DNA of 64,000 nucleotides from contig JBEGTJ010000003.1 in assembly GCA_041179465.1 (NCBI GenBank), positions 3,456 to 67,455 of the forward strand, read 5' to 3'. Shown here one piece after another: positions 1 to 9,221 of the stretch. The notes under the pieces are model-generated. The model made no database searches, was not told the origin of the DNA, and saw only the letters and a program-made list of their open reading frames with translations. The stretch comes from TMED14 sp041179465 (GTDB taxonomy: Bacteria; Bacteroidota; Bacteroidia; Flavobacteriales; Schleiferiaceae). The number at the start of each line of letters is the position of its first letter. Within the stretch, counting starts at the first letter, position 1. Made by a program: the position numbers and the translations under genes.

Positions 1-2
1 AT

Positions 3-632
3 CGGTTGCGGCAGCGCGACCCTTCGGCCGACCTCGAGGTGGTGGAACGGCTCAACGGCGTGGAGGCGTTAATTGCCACCGGAGGCGACCAAGCCGTCGC
101 CCATTTCGATCAGTACTTTGCGACGGTTCCGCGCATTTTGCGCGGCGCGCGCACTTCCGCGGCAGCGGTTCCGGCCAACGCCACCGATCTAGAGCTCGAT
201 GCCCTCTCTGACGACCTCTTCCGCTACTTCGGCCGAGGCTGCCGCAGCGTTACCCACCTTGCGCTGGAGCGAGGATTGGACGTGCAGCGCCTCTTTGCCT
301 CGTGGATGAAGTGGAGCCGGATTGCCGAGCACGCCCGCTACGGTTCGAACTACGACTACCACCGAGCGTTGTTCATGCTCAACCGCGAGCCCTTCCTCGA
401 AAACAATTGGGTGGTGCTGCGCGAGCACGAAAGCCTGAAGCCGCCCCTTTCGGTGGTCCACGTCACCTGGCACCCGAGTGCGGCTGCCGCAGAATCGTGG
501 CTGGACGCCCAATCGGACCAGCTTCAAACGGTGGTGGGCCGTGGGCGGACGCCCTTTGGCCAAAGCCAGTTCCCCGCGCTGTGGGACTACGCAGACGGCG
601 TGGATACGCCGGCGTTTTTAGTCGGGTTTTGA
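3..632 (+). CDS. acyl-CoA reductase, LuxC-like (3' part only)
   Basis: This is the C-terminal part of an acyl-CoA reductase of the LuxC/aldehyde-dehydrogenase superfamily; the reading frame is open at the window edge, so the start is missing. Family features seen are the LIATGGDQAVAHFDQYF segment, the RTSAAAV segment and the FRYFGRGCRSVTHL segment holding the cysteine that normally forms the thioester. Members reduce acyl-CoA to aldehyde with NADPH. The physiological role in Bacteroidota is not settled, and nothing here shows a luciferase or wax pathway. It converges on the lipoprotein gene with a 10-base gap. Confidence 0.8.
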   Translation, partial: RLRQRDPSADLEVVERLNGVEALIATGGDQAVAHFDQYFATVPRILRGARTSAAAVPANATDLELDALSDDLFRYFGRGCRSVTHLALERGLDVQRLFASWMKWSRIAEHARYGSNYDYHRALFMLNREPFLENNWVVLREHESLKPPLSVVHVTWHPSAAAAESWLDAQSDQLQTVVGRGRTPFGQSQFPALWDYADGVDTPAFLVGF

Positions 633-642
633 AAACAGTCGT

Positions 643-2118
643 TTACCACGTTTCCAGCGCGCCGGCGTCGGCGGGCTGCGGTCGGGCATTCCCCAAGGCG
701 TCGGCGGGAACTTGGCTGGTAGCGCCCGGCCAGCCGATGCCCAAGGCGGCCGACCCCAGTTTTAAGCGGTAGTCGTACGTGCCTGCCGATTCAAAAAGGG
801 CCGGAGCATTGAACACGCAGCCGCCAAAGCGCTGCGGGTCGGTGACGTCGTAGAGGGCTGGGCTCGGAAAGCGGTTGAGCTTGATCAGCGAACCTTCAAA
901 GCGGTAGTTGAATGCCGCCTGCGGGCCGTAACCAAAGCCGACTTCGGATTCTTGGCTTCCGTCGACGACGGAGTTCCGCACGTCGGCCTGGAGCAGGCTG
1001 CGGTATCGGTAGTTCCCGGTTCCGTCGTCGTACCGGTTGAACAGCCCCAAGGAGGGGGTCGATCGGGCGCCGGGGAATGCGTTGGCCAACGTGCAGTGGT
1101 CGACCTCGAGCCGTCCGCCCAGCACGTACACGTTGTACAGCCCAGAATTGCTCACGACGCTGTTCTCGAGGCGGACGCGGCCAAATCCGCTGTACACGGC
1201 GGCTCGGCTAAAGTCGGTGATTCGGCTGCGCCGCACGATGAGGTTGTGGGGTTCGCCGTCGGCCACGCTGTCGCAGCGGATGCCCAGGCTGCCGTTGCGT
1301 ATCCAGGCGTTTTGGATTTCGGCCCGGGCGCCGCGCTGAATAAAAATTCCGCCCAAAAGTCCGCCCCACTGGCCGGCGATGTGCCGGTAAAACGGCTCCA
1401 AGCGGTCGCCCTCGAGCACGACCGGATCCTCGAACGAACCGGCGTTGGCCGGATCAATGCGGAGCGTGCCTCCCGATGCCACCCAGAGCCCCGATCCTTG
1501 GTGGAAGTGCACGCGCGCCCCGGCGGCAATCGTCAGGGTAGCTCCGCTGTCGACCACCGCGTAGCCATATACCACGTGGGGCTTGTCGTCGCTCCACACC
1601 TCTTGAGCGCCAAGCACCACGTAGGGAATGAGCAGGTCGGCAAAGGGCTCGGGCTGGTCGATGGTGAGCACGCGGTTCGGGTAGTGAAAGTGGGCGTCCC
1701 AGGCGAGCGCCACCAGGTGGATGTTTTGGCGGTAGCTGCCTTGCTCTACGAGCAGCGAATCCTCCCACAGCATTTCGCCGTCGCCCCGAGGAGCGGTGGT
1801 TTCGACGAAAATCCAAATGCTGTCGCCGGCGGGAATCACGACGTCCTGGAGGTCGGGGCCGGCTTGGCCGTTGGCGTTGAAGCGGAACGGGGATTCCGCC
1901 CCCCGGCCCAAGCGAACCCGGCTGAGGTTGACGTCGTAGGCGCTGGGGTTGACCAAGCGCACGCTGCGGGTGGAACTGCCCACCGTCGCAAAGACCGTGT
2001 CGAGGTAGACCGTGTCTTGGCTGCGCGTCAAGGCCACGGGCTGCGGAGCAAACCGGTATTCGGGCCGGCAGGCGGCCAGTGCCGACAAGGCGATCAAAAG
2101 GGCGAGCAGGCGCTGCAT
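643..2118 (-). CDS. right-handed beta-helix lipoprotein
   Basis: A 491-residue putative lipoprotein. The N-terminus is a hydrophobic signal ending in the lipobox-like LSALAAC, so Cys17 is the probable lipidated residue. The region from about residue 190 onward has the spacing of a parallel beta-helix (short beta strands with repeated N, G and V/I positions), the fold of the Bacteroidota right-handed beta-helix or choice-of-anchor proteins. It is probably held on the outer membrane or cell surface. Substrate and role are unknown. Upstream there is only a weak -7-like box (GACCTTTG, 8 bases before ATG). It shares the 161-base gap 2119-2279 with the divergent rpmE2. Confidence 0.7.
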   Translation of the reverse strand: MQRLLALLIALSALAACRPEYRFAPQPVALTRSQDTVYLDTVFATVGSSTRSVRLVNPSAYDVNLSRVRLGRGAESPFRFNANGQAGPDLQDVVIPAGDSIWIFVETTAPRGDGEMLWEDSLLVEQGSYRQNIHLVALAWDAHFHYPNRVLTIDQPEPFADLLIPYVVLGAQEVWSDDKPHVVYGYAVVDSGATLTIAAGARVHFHQGSGLWVASGGTLRIDPANAGSFEDPVVLEGDRLEPFYRHIAGQWGGLLGGIFIQRGARAEIQNAWIRNGSLGIRCDSVADGEPHNLIVRRSRITDFSRAAVYSGFGRVRLENSVVSNSGLYNVYVLGGRLEVDHCTLANAFPGARSTPSLGLFNRYDDGTGNYRYRSLLQADVRNSVVDGSQESEVGFGYGPQAAFNYRFEGSLIKLNRFPSPALYDVTDPQRFGGCVFNAPALFESAGTYDYRLKLGSAALGIGWPGATSQVPADALGNARPQPADAGALETW

Positions 2119-2218
2119 GTCAACGGCAAAGGTCGCAATCCGCGGGCATGCCTGGGGCGGTTGGGCAGGGAGCTTTGCAATAAATCACAAGCATCTAACT
2201 CGAGTGCGGAGAATTTCG

Positions 2219-2226
2219 TACATTTG
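2219..2226 (+). promoter_or_regulatory. -7 box for rpmE2 operon
   Basis: TACATTTG is an exact match to the Bacteroidota TAnnTTTG element. It lies 53 bases before the rpmE2 ATG, so this operon would have a real 5' leader of roughly 45-50 bases, unlike most genes here. No TTG -33 element stands at the expected distance. Confidence 0.5.
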
Positions 2227-2279
2227 CCGTCCGCAAAAAATGGGGATCGGGCCAAAACTCGATCTAAAACAACAAAGCG

Positions 2280-2531
2280 ATGAAAGAAAATCTGCACCCC
2301 ACCAACTACCGCGTGTGCGCCTTCAAAGACATGGGCACCGGCGACGTAACCCTTATTCGCAGCTGCGCGAACGCCAAAGAAACCCTCGAGGTCGACGGCG
2401 TAGAATACCCCCTCGTGAAGATGGAAGTGTCGAGCTACTCGCACCCCTTCTACACGGGCAAGCAGAAGCTTCTCGATACGGCGGGACGTGTGGACAAGTT
2501 CCGCAACCGCTACGCGAAATTCTCGAAGTAA
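2280..2531 (+). CDS. rpmE2: 50S ribosomal protein L31 type B
   Basis: An 83-residue L31 of the type B (long) class, recognised by the HPTNYR start, the YPLVKMEVSSYSHPFYTGKQ core and the DTAGRVDKFRNRY end. It lacks the CxxC pair of zinc-binding type A L31, although two isolated cysteines remain (C13, C29). It is part of the large ribosomal subunit. It heads an apparent five-gene rightward operon with the GlmU-like gene, lon, porQ and cmk; the next start is 18 bases downstream. Type B L31 is the normal form in Bacteroidota. Confidence 0.95.
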   Translation: MKENLHPTNYRVCAFKDMGTGDVTLIRSCANAKETLEVDGVEYPLVKMEVSSYSHPFYTGKQKLLDTAGRVDKFRNRYAKFSK

Positions 2532-2549
2532 GCCGCTACCTTCGTGGGG

Positions 2550-3725
2550 ATGCACTACATCTTCCACGACCGCGGCGAGCACGAGACGCTCAAGCCCCTT
2601 ACTTGGACCCGGCCTGTGGCCGACCTGCGCGTGGGTATCACTACCCTACGCGAAAAATGGTCGCTCCGCAGCCCGGGTTCCTCGTTTTCGTACCGTTCGC
2701 AGCCCTATTTGGGTGCCCGCTTTGATTTAGTCCAGCCCGAGGGCGACGCGGTGCGCCACGTGCGCGGGGCGGCCCTAGCAACCCCGGCCCTTGTGGCAGC
2801 CGTTCAGGCGCTCAAACCCGGCCAATCGCTCGTCGACGCCCGCGGAGAGTGGCTGGCGAGCTGCGGGTCTGAGGCTCCCGAAACGCAGGTTTTTTCAGAC
2901 CCCGTGCGGCTGATTCGCCGGCCCTTCGACGTGTTTGCGGCCAACGCCGAGGCGATCGAGGCCGATTTTGACTTGATGACGGCGGGACGCCGCTCCGCGG
3001 CGATCAGCAGCACCAACACCTTCATCGGCGACCGAATTTTTGCCGAAGAGGGCGCAGCCGTGGAGGCCAGCGTGCTCAACAGCCGGACCGGCGCGATTTA
3101 CCTGGCGGCGGGCAGCGAAATCATGGAAGGCAGCCTCGTGCGCGGCGCCCTCGCGCTGGGGGAGGGGTCGCAACTCAAGCTGGGGTCCAAAATCTACGGC
3201 GCCACGACCATTGGCCCCGGAAGCAAAGTTGGAGGCGAGGTGAACAACGCGGTGCTCTGGGGCAACAGCAACAAGGGCCACGACGGATTTTTGGGCAACG
3301 CCGTGCTGGGCGAGTGGTGCAACTTGGGCGCCGACACCAACAACTCCAACCTCAAGAACGACTACAGCGAGGTCAAGCTGTGGAGCTACCCGAGCGGCCG
3401 GTTTGAGCCCACCGGCCTTCAGTTCTGCGGGCTGGTGATGGGCGACCACAGCAAGGCGGGCATCAACAGCATGTTCAACACCGGGACCGTGGTGGGCGTG
3501 GCCTGCAACGTCTTTGGCGCGGGGTTCCCGCGCAACTTCATTCCCGACTTCACCTGGGGCGGACCCCAAGGCATGACCGAGTACCGACTCGACAAGGCCC
3601 TGGCCACCGCCGAGCGGGTGCTGGCCCGACGAAACCTGCCCTTGGACGCGGGAACAACCGACATTTTGTCCGAAATTTTTGCGCAAACGGCGCCCCTGCG
3701 CGGTGGCACGGCCATTGCCCCTTAG
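2550..3725 (+). CDS. putative sugar nucleotidyltransferase, GlmU-like
   Basis: A 391-residue protein of the Bacteroidota GlmU-related family. The N-terminal part (about 1-150) begins with the family pattern of TRPVADLRVGI; the C-terminal part (about 150-370) is a left-handed beta-helix of hexapeptide repeats (IGDRIFAEEG, IGPGSKVGGEV, LGADTNN). GlmU itself makes UDP-GlcNAc; in this family substrate and activity are unproven and the usual GxGxR nucleotide-binding start is degenerate. ATG 2550 is preferred to GTG 2544 because it gives the family-like start MHYIFHDRG. Only 7 bases separate it from lon. Confidence 0.8.
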   Translation: MHYIFHDRGEHETLKPLTWTRPVADLRVGITTLREKWSLRSPGSSFSYRSQPYLGARFDLVQPEGDAVRHVRGAALATPALVAAVQALKPGQSLVDARGEWLASCGSEAPETQVFSDPVRLIRRPFDVFAANAEAIEADFDLMTAGRRSAAISSTNTFIGDRIFAEEGAAVEASVLNSRTGAIYLAAGSEIMEGSLVRGALALGEGSQLKLGSKIYGATTIGPGSKVGGEVNNAVLWGNSNKGHDGFLGNAVLGEWCNLGADTNNSNLKNDYSEVKLWSYPSGRFEPTGLQFCGLVMGDHSKAGINSMFNTGTVVGVACNVFGAGFPRNFIPDFTWGGPQGMTEYRLDKALATAERVLARRNLPLDAGTTDILSEIFAQTAPLRGGTAIAP

Positions 3726-3732
3726 TCGGCCC

Positions 3733-6216
3733 ATGGAAGTACCCCGCTTTTCGCTCCTCTCTGAGGACACCGACCTTATTCCGCTCATCACCAACGAAGA
3801 AGACAACTCGGTCCCTGAGGCCGACTTGGCCCACGAGTTGGCGCTCCTTCCGCTGCGCAACACCGTGCAGTTTCCGGGGGTGGTCAGCCCCATCACCGCC
3901 GGGCGCGACAAGTCGATCCGCCTGATTCAGGAGGCCCAAAAGGGCAAAAAGCTCTTTGGCGTCGTGGCGCAGCGCAACGCCGACACCGAGACCCCCTCGG
4001 CCGACGACTTGCATCCGGTGGGCACCCTGGTCCAGATGGTCAAGTCCTTCCGCATGCCCGACGGCAACATCACGGCCATCTTGCAGGGCAAGCGCCGGTT
4101 CCGCATCGTGGAACTGCTCACCGACGAGCCCTACCACCGCGCCCGGGTGGAGTACCTCGACGACGTCGTGCCTGAAGAAGGCGATACCGAGTTCACCGCG
4201 TTGATGTCGACCATTCGCGAACTGTCGCTTGAAATCATCCAGGAGAGCCCCAACATTCCCACCGAGGCGCAGATTGCGGTTAAAAACATCGAGTCCGACA
4301 CCTTTTTGCTGCACTTCATCGCGAGCAACACCAACCTCGAGGTGGAGGCCAAGCAGCTCCTGCTCGAGGAGCACGACCTGAAGGTCCGCGCCCAGCAGGT
4401 GCTCAAGCATTTGAGCCACGAGAAGCACTTGCTCGAGGTCAAGAACGACATCGCCAATAAAGTGCGCGTGGAGTTCGACCAGCAGCAGCGGGAGTACTTC
4501 TTGCAGCAGCAAATGCGCACGATTCAAGAGGAACTGGGCGGCAACAGCTTTGAGGCGGAATTTGAGTCGTTCCGCCAGCGAGCGGCCGCCAAAAAGTGGC
4601 CCGCCGAAGCGGCCCAGCAGTTTGAGAAGGAGCTGGCGCGCCTGCAGCGGCTGAATCCGCAGGTACCCGATTTTGGAATCCAGCGCAACTACCTCGAGCT
4701 GATGCTCGACCTGCCCTGGGACCACGTGGTCAAGGACCGCCACGACCTGAAGAAGGCCCGCAAAATCCTCGACCGCGACCACTTTGGCCTCGAAAAAGTG
4801 AAGGAGCGCATCCTCGAGCACCTCGCGGTGCTGGCCCTCAAAGGCGACCTGAAAAGCCCGATTTTGTGCCTGTACGGCCCTCCGGGGGTGGGCAAAACTT
4901 CGCTGGGTCGCTCGATTGCTGAGTCCCTTGGCCGACCCTACGTGCGCATGTCGCTGGGCGGAATGCGCGACGAAGCCGAGATCCGCGGCCACCGCAAAAC
5001 CTACATTGGCGCCATGCCCGGCCGCATCCTGCAGCAAATCAAAAAGGCAGGCGCGTCCAATCCCGTGCTCGTGCTCGACGAAATCGACAAGCTCGGCATG
5101 GGTGCCCAAGGCGACCCTTCAAGTGCGCTGCTCGAGGTGCTCGATCCCGAGCAAAACCACGCCTTCCACGACCACTTCCTCGAGATGGGGTACGACCTGT
5201 CTAAGGTGCTCTTCATTGCGACCGCCAACAACTTGGGCGGAATTCAGCCGGCGCTGCGCGACCGAATGGAGCTGATTGAGGTCACGGGCTACACGCGCGA
5301 AGAAAAGGTCAAGATTGCCCAAAACCACTTGATGCCCAAGCAGCTGCGCGAGCACGGCCTCGAACCCAAGGCCCTCAAGCTCGAGGGGTCGACGGCCTCA
5401 GCACTGATCGAAGGCTACACCCGGGAGTCGGGCGTGCGCCGACTCGACCAGCAGCTGGCCAAGCTCGCCCGCAAGGCCGCCTTAGCCCGCGCCGAGGGCA
5501 AGGACTTCCCCGCGAAGCCCTCCGCGGCCGACCTGACCGAGATTTTGGGTGTGGCGCGCTTCCGCAAAGACGACTACGCCAACGACGGCGTGGCGGGCGT
5601 GGCCACCGGCCTCGCCTGGACCCCGGTGGGCGGCGACATTTTGTACCTGGAATCCAGCATTGCCCCGGGCAGCGGCCGACTCAGCATCACCGGCAACCTG
5701 GGCGACGTGATGAAGGAGTCCGCCACCTTAGCCATGACCTTTTTGAAGGCCAATGCGGCGGAATTTGGCCTGGAACCCGAGCACTTCAGCCAGTACGACG
5801 TGCACCTTCACGTACCCGAAGGCGCCGTCCCCAAAGACGGTCCGTCGGCGGGAATCGCCTTGCTCACCGCGCTGACCTCGCTCTACACCCAGCGCCGGGT
5901 GCGCAACGCCTTGGCCCTGAGCGGCGAAATCACCCTTCGCGGCAAGGTGCTGCCCGTGGGCGGAATTCGCGAGAAGCTGCTCGCCGCCAAGCGCGCGGGC
6001 ATCAAAACGGTGCTGCTTTGCGCCGACAACGAGCGCGACGTGCGCGAAATTCCCGAGAACTACCTCAAGGGACTCGAGGTGCGCTACGTGAAGTCGATGC
6101 GCGAGGTCTTGGACTACTCGGTAACCGATAAGAAGGTCAAAAACGCCAAGGTGCTGAGCGTGCGCAAGCCCGCGCAGGCGACGGAGGCGACCGGATCGTC
6201 GTCGGCTAAAGCGTAA
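3733..6216 (+). CDS. lon: ATP-dependent protease Lon
   Basis: An 827-residue LonA protease that degrades damaged and regulatory cytoplasmic proteins. Order: N-terminal LON substrate domain (about 35-235), coiled-coil linker, AAA+ module with Walker A GPPGVGKT at 382-389 and Walker B VLVLDEIDKL, and C-terminal protease domain. The catalytic dyad is intact: Ser705 in PKDGPSAG and Lys748 in GGIREKLLAA, 43 residues apart as in E. coli Lon. ATG 3733 is chosen because an upstream in-frame extension would run back into the preceding gene. The last 30 residues are A/T/S-rich. porQ follows after 9 bases. Confidence 0.97.
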   Translation: MEVPRFSLLSEDTDLIPLITNEEDNSVPEADLAHELALLPLRNTVQFPGVVSPITAGRDKSIRLIQEAQKGKKLFGVVAQRNADTETPSADDLHPVGTLVQMVKSFRMPDGNITAILQGKRRFRIVELLTDEPYHRARVEYLDDVVPEEGDTEFTALMSTIRELSLEIIQESPNIPTEAQIAVKNIESDTFLLHFIASNTNLEVEAKQLLLEEHDLKVRAQQVLKHLSHEKHLLEVKNDIANKVRVEFDQQQREYFLQQQMRTIQEELGGNSFEAEFESFRQRAAAKKWPAEAAQQFEKELARLQRLNPQVPDFGIQRNYLELMLDLPWDHVVKDRHDLKKARKILDRDHFGLEKVKERILEHLAVLALKGDLKSPILCLYGPPGVGKTSLGRSIAESLGRPYVRMSLGGMRDEAEIRGHRKTYIGAMPGRILQQIKKAGASNPVLVLDEIDKLGMGAQGDPSSALLEVLDPEQNHAFHDHFLEMGYDLSKVLFIATANNLGGIQPALRDRMELIEVTGYTREEKVKIAQNHLMPKQLREHGLEPKALKLEGSTASALIEGYTRESGVRRLDQQLAKLARKAALARAEGKDFPAKPSAADLTEILGVARFRKDDYANDGVAGVATGLAWTPVGGDILYLESSIAPGSGRLSITGNLGDVMKESATLAMTFLKANAAEFGLEPEHFSQYDVHLHVPEGAVPKDGPSAGIALLTALTSLYTQRRVRNALALSGEITLRGKVLPVGGIREKLLAAKRAGIKTVLLCADNERDVREIPENYLKGLEVRYVKSMREVLDYSVTDKKVKNAKVLSVRKPAQATEATGSSSAKA

Positions 6217-6225
6217 CTTGCTGCG

Positions 6226-7236
6226 GTGCGCACAGGCCTCATTTGCATCGTGTTGGCGGTTTCGGTACCCGGATTCGCCCAAACGGGTTCGTGGTCGACC
6301 CTGAACACGGCGGGCTCGGCGCGCTGGAACGCCTTGGCGGGGGCGGCTTGGGCATTCCCGGCCGACGCCGCGTCGTCCACCTTTAACCCGTCGCTGGCGG
6401 CAGGCCTCGACCGCAGCCAAGCGGTGCTGAGTACGGGGCGGCTTCCGAGCGGACTCCGCCTGGGCCACATGAGTGCGGCCTTTCGGCGCAAGGGCTGGTA
6501 CGCTTCGGTCGGCGCGGACTACCTCAACACCGGCGCGATGCCCGAAACCAACGAGCTGGGCACCGTCATCGGAACGTTTCGCTTTCAGGAGTCCCGTCCA
6601 CGGGTGACCCTTGCCCGGTCCTGGGCCGTGGGCGACCGCGGCGCGCAACTTCTGGTGGGGGCCACGCTGCGCTGGACCCTTCAGACGGCCTCAAACCTCG
6701 TGGGCCAAGCGCTGAGTACCGACTGGGGCGCCACCTTAGTGGCCGACAGCGGACGGGTGCACGCGGCGTTGGTCCTGCAGCATGCGGGCCTGAGCCTCGA
6801 TCCGTTGGGGGCCACCCCCGAACCCCTTCCCACAGCGCTGCACGCCGCCCTCAGCCGCAAGTTTCGCTACGCCCCGTTCCGGGTGCATGTGGCGGCCCGC
6901 GACCTTCAGCGCTGGAACCTGGCGGGCTACGAGCCCTTGCGCGACGTGCGGGACCCGCTGACCGGCCAGTCGACCTACAACGCGCCGTCGTGGACCAACT
7001 TGGCCCTGCGGCACCTGGCGGTCGCCGTGGAGGCCGAGCTGGGCGGACGCCTCCGCGCCCAAATTGGCTACGATTTTCGCCGACAGCTCGAAATGCAACT
7101 TCCCACGCGGCGCACCAACGCGGGGCTCAGCCTGGGATTTGGACTCAAGGCGGGCAAGAGCCAAATCCAATGGTCGCAGTCGGTCTACCACGTCGCAGGC
7201 CGCTTCACCCAGTTTTCCTTTACCCGTTCGCTATGA
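6226..7236 (+). CDS. porQ: type IX secretion system protein PorQ
   Basis: A 336-residue outer-membrane protein. It has a signal peptide (cleavage near VPGFAQ), then the NTAGSARWNALAG start and beta-barrel-like alternation of the PorQ family. PorQ belongs to the PorU/PorV/PorQ/PorZ attachment complex, which helps release or anchor T9SS cargo at the surface. The position between lon and cmk is one seen in other Bacteroidota and supports the call. The start is GTG. Its stop overlaps the cmk start as ATGA. Three probable T9SS cargo proteins are encoded elsewhere in this window. Confidence 0.85.
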   Translation: MRTGLICIVLAVSVPGFAQTGSWSTLNTAGSARWNALAGAAWAFPADAASSTFNPSLAAGLDRSQAVLSTGRLPSGLRLGHMSAAFRRKGWYASVGADYLNTGAMPETNELGTVIGTFRFQESRPRVTLARSWAVGDRGAQLLVGATLRWTLQTASNLVGQALSTDWGATLVADSGRVHAALVLQHAGLSLDPLGATPEPLPTALHAALSRKFRYAPFRVHVAARDLQRWNLAGYEPLRDVRDPLTGQSTYNAPSWTNLALRHLAVAVEAELGGRLRAQIGYDFRRQLEMQLPTRRTNAGLSLGFGLKAGKSQIQWSQSVYHVAGRFTQFSFTRSL

Positions 7237-7919
7237 CCCCGATTCGCATTGCCGTCGACGGATACGCCTCGACCGGAAAGTCCACGTTGGCCAAGCGCTT
7301 GGCGGCCGCCCTCGGATTTTTGTACATCGACACCGGCGCCATGTACCGCATGGTGGCCCTTCACGCGATTCGCCAGGGCTGGGCGTCGCCCGAGGGAATT
7401 AACGCCGTCGCGATTAACGCCTCGCTGGAGCAGCTCCACCTGGGCTTCGCACGCGACACCCAAGGCCGCAACCGCGCCATCCTCAACGGCGAAGACGTCG
7501 AAGATGCGATTCGGAGCATGGAGGTGAGCCGGGTCGTCAGCGCGGTTTCGTCGCTCGTCCCCGTGCGCCGCAGGTTGGTCGCCCAGCAGCAAGCCATGGG
7601 CCGAAGCCACAGCGTGGTCATGGACGGCCGCGACATTGGCACCGTGGTGTTTCCCGACGCGGAACTCAAGCTTTTTGTGACCGCCGACGCCGACGTGCGG
7701 GCCCAGCGCCGATTTGCCGAAATGGACGCCGCCCAGCCCGGAGCGGTGAGCCTCGCCGAGGTCAAGGCCAACCTGCTTCAGCGCGACAAAGAGGACCGCG
7801 AGCGGCTCGACAGCCCGCTGCTGCTTGCCGACGACGCGGTCGTACTCGACAACTCGCAGGTGTCGCCCGACGAGCTGTTTGACGCGGCCATGAAGCTCGT
7901 GGCCTCGGTAAATTCCTAA
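7233..7919 (+). CDS. cmk: cytidylate kinase
   Basis: A 228-residue (d)CMP kinase, which converts CMP or dCMP to the diphosphate using ATP. The P-loop is GYASTGKSTLAKRL near the N-terminus, followed by IDTGAMYR, the MDGRDIGTVVFPDAELK signature and the lid region RDKEDRERLDSPL. Length and motifs are normal. The ATG overlaps the porQ stop by 4 bases (ATGA), so translation is probably coupled. It is the last gene of the rpmE2 operon and converges on psd with 6 bases between stops; no terminator hairpin is visible there. Confidence 0.96.
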   Translation: MTPIRIAVDGYASTGKSTLAKRLAAALGFLYIDTGAMYRMVALHAIRQGWASPEGINAVAINASLEQLHLGFARDTQGRNRAILNGEDVEDAIRSMEVSRVVSAVSSLVPVRRRLVAQQQAMGRSHSVVMDGRDIGTVVFPDAELKLFVTADADVRAQRRFAEMDAAQPGAVSLAEVKANLLQRDKEDRERLDSPLLLADDAVVLDNSQVSPDELFDAAMKLVASVNS

Positions 7920-7925
7920 TTCAAG

Positions 7926-8591
7926 CTATTGGCCGACGGCCTTGAGTCGGGCAATGACCGTTTCGCCCCCGCGGGGCTTGTCGCCGATTTGGCAAAGCAC
8001 CTCGGCGTCTAAAGGGAGGAAGAGGTCGACGCGCGATCCGAAGCGGATGAAGCCTACGTCTTCGCCCACCGAAACGGGCTGGCCGGGTTTGACGTACACG
8101 GCGATGCGGCGTGCGACGGCTCCGGCGATTTGGCGAATCATCACTTCTCCGTGGTTGAGGGTGTCAAAAACCAGGGTGGTGCGCTCGTTTTCGGTGCTCG
8201 ACTTGGGGTGCCAGGCCACGAGGTACTTGCCTTGGTGGTACTTGGCGAACACCGTTTTTCCGCTGACGGGCGCGCGGTTGACGTGCACGTTGAGCGGAGA
8301 CATGAAAATGCTAATCTGCTTGCGCGTTCCGTTGAAGTACTCGGATTCTTGGGCTTCCTCGATCACGACCACCGTGCCGTCGGCGGGCGCAATCACGTCT
8401 CCGGCTTGAGCGACGGTGGTCCGCGTGGGGTTGCGGAAGAACTGAAGCACCAGCCCTAAAAGGACCAGGCCCACCGCGAGGTACGCACTCACGGCCCATT
8501 CAGGGGCGCCCAATTGGGTGAGGAGCACGTAGGGCAGGGCCAGGATCAGGAGGCTGACAAAAATGGTTTTGGTTCCTTCGCGGTGCAGCAT
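7926..8591 (-). CDS. psd: phosphatidylserine decarboxylase proenzyme
   Basis: A 221-residue short-type PSD, which decarboxylates phosphatidylserine to phosphatidylethanolamine at the inner membrane. Two hydrophobic segments occupy about residues 8-50, followed by FFRNPTR and the IAPADGTVV core. Self-cleavage is expected between Gly185 and Ser186 in IRFGSRVD, with Ser186 becoming the pyruvoyl group; the classical LGST is RFGS here, as in the short family. It is the last gene of LUD-cdsA-psd, 9 bases after cdsA, so the last steps toward PE are made together. Confidence 0.93.
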   Translation of the reverse strand: MLHREGTKTIFVSLLILALPYVLLTQLGAPEWAVSAYLAVGLVLLGLVLQFFRNPTRTTVAQAGDVIAPADGTVVVIEEAQESEYFNGTRKQISIFMSPLNVHVNRAPVSGKTVFAKYHQGKYLVAWHPKSSTENERTTLVFDTLNHGEVMIRQIAGAVARRIAVYVKPGQPVSVGEDVGFIRFGSRVDLFLPLDAEVLCQIGDKPRGGETVIARLKAVGQ

Positions 8592-8600
8592 GAGGGGGAG

Positions 8601-9221
8601 TTAAAACGTTTGAACGGCAATGAGAATGAGGACGAGGACCACGCTCGAGAGGAGGTAGCTGTCCAGACGGTCGAGGAATCCGCCATGGCCGGGCAGAAAC
8701 ACGCCCGAATCTTTCACTCCCGACACGCGCTTGAAGTAGGAGCCCACCAAGTCGCCCACCGGCGCGGCCGCAGCCACGGTCGCCGGGAGCAGGAGGGAAA
8801 GCGCCATCGAGGTGTGCAGCACGGAATGAAGCAGGACGTGGCCCACTCCGAAGGTGCAGATTAGGCCTACGGCCAAGCCCTCCCAGGTCTTTTTGGGCGA
8901 AAGCACCGGCGCCATCGGCCTGCGGCCCCAAAGGCGTCCGCCCACGTAGGCCATGGAGTCCGAAAGCCAAATGAGCACAAAGACCGCAAAAATGGACTGG
9001 CCGCCGCCCACGCCCCAAAGCCATCCGGTCGCGAGGGCGCTGGCAAAGGCGTAAAGGATTCCGGCCGAGCGAAGCTTGGGGCTCAGGTTCGGGAGTTGGG
9101 TGAATTCGTAGGCGACTCCGGCCAAAAGCAGGAACAGCAGGGCGGGCGTCCACGAGAAGCCGAGGCACAAGAACGCGACGACTAGGGCATACACGAGGCC
9201 CCAGATGCTGCGCTGCATCAT
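8601..9221 (-). CDS. cdsA: phosphatidate cytidylyltransferase
   Basis: A 206-residue integral membrane enzyme making CDP-diacylglycerol from phosphatidate and CTP. The family signature is complete near the C-terminus (SYFKR, then KDSG, LPGHGG and LDRLD), and the upstream WLSDSMAYVGGRLWG and SPKKTWEG segments are typical. It is shorter than the usual 260-280 residues; the missing part is N-terminal membrane segments. The ATG overlaps the LUD gene stop (ATGA), which fixes the start and makes truncation by misannotation unlikely. Followed by psd in the same operon. Confidence 0.93.
   Translation of the reverse strand: MMQRSIWGLVYALVVAFLCLGFSWTPALLFLLLAGVAYEFTQLPNLSPKLRSAGILYAFASALATGWLWGVGGGQSIFAVFVLIWLSDSMAYVGGRLWGRRPMAPVLSPKKTWEGLAVGLICTFGVGHVLLHSVLHTSMALSLLLPATVAAAAPVGDLVGSYFKRVSGVKDSGVFLPGHGGFLDRLDSYLLSSVVLVLILIAVQTF

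Noticed and set aside
952..2283. 443-codon open frame on the plus strand
   Set aside because: It lies opposite the beta-helix lipoprotein gene and encodes no recognisable motif; GC-rich DNA gives long open frames opposite real genes.
3550..5109. 519-codon open frame on the minus strand
   Set aside because: It is opposite lon and the GlmU-like gene and has a His/Val/Gln-rich, motif-free product.
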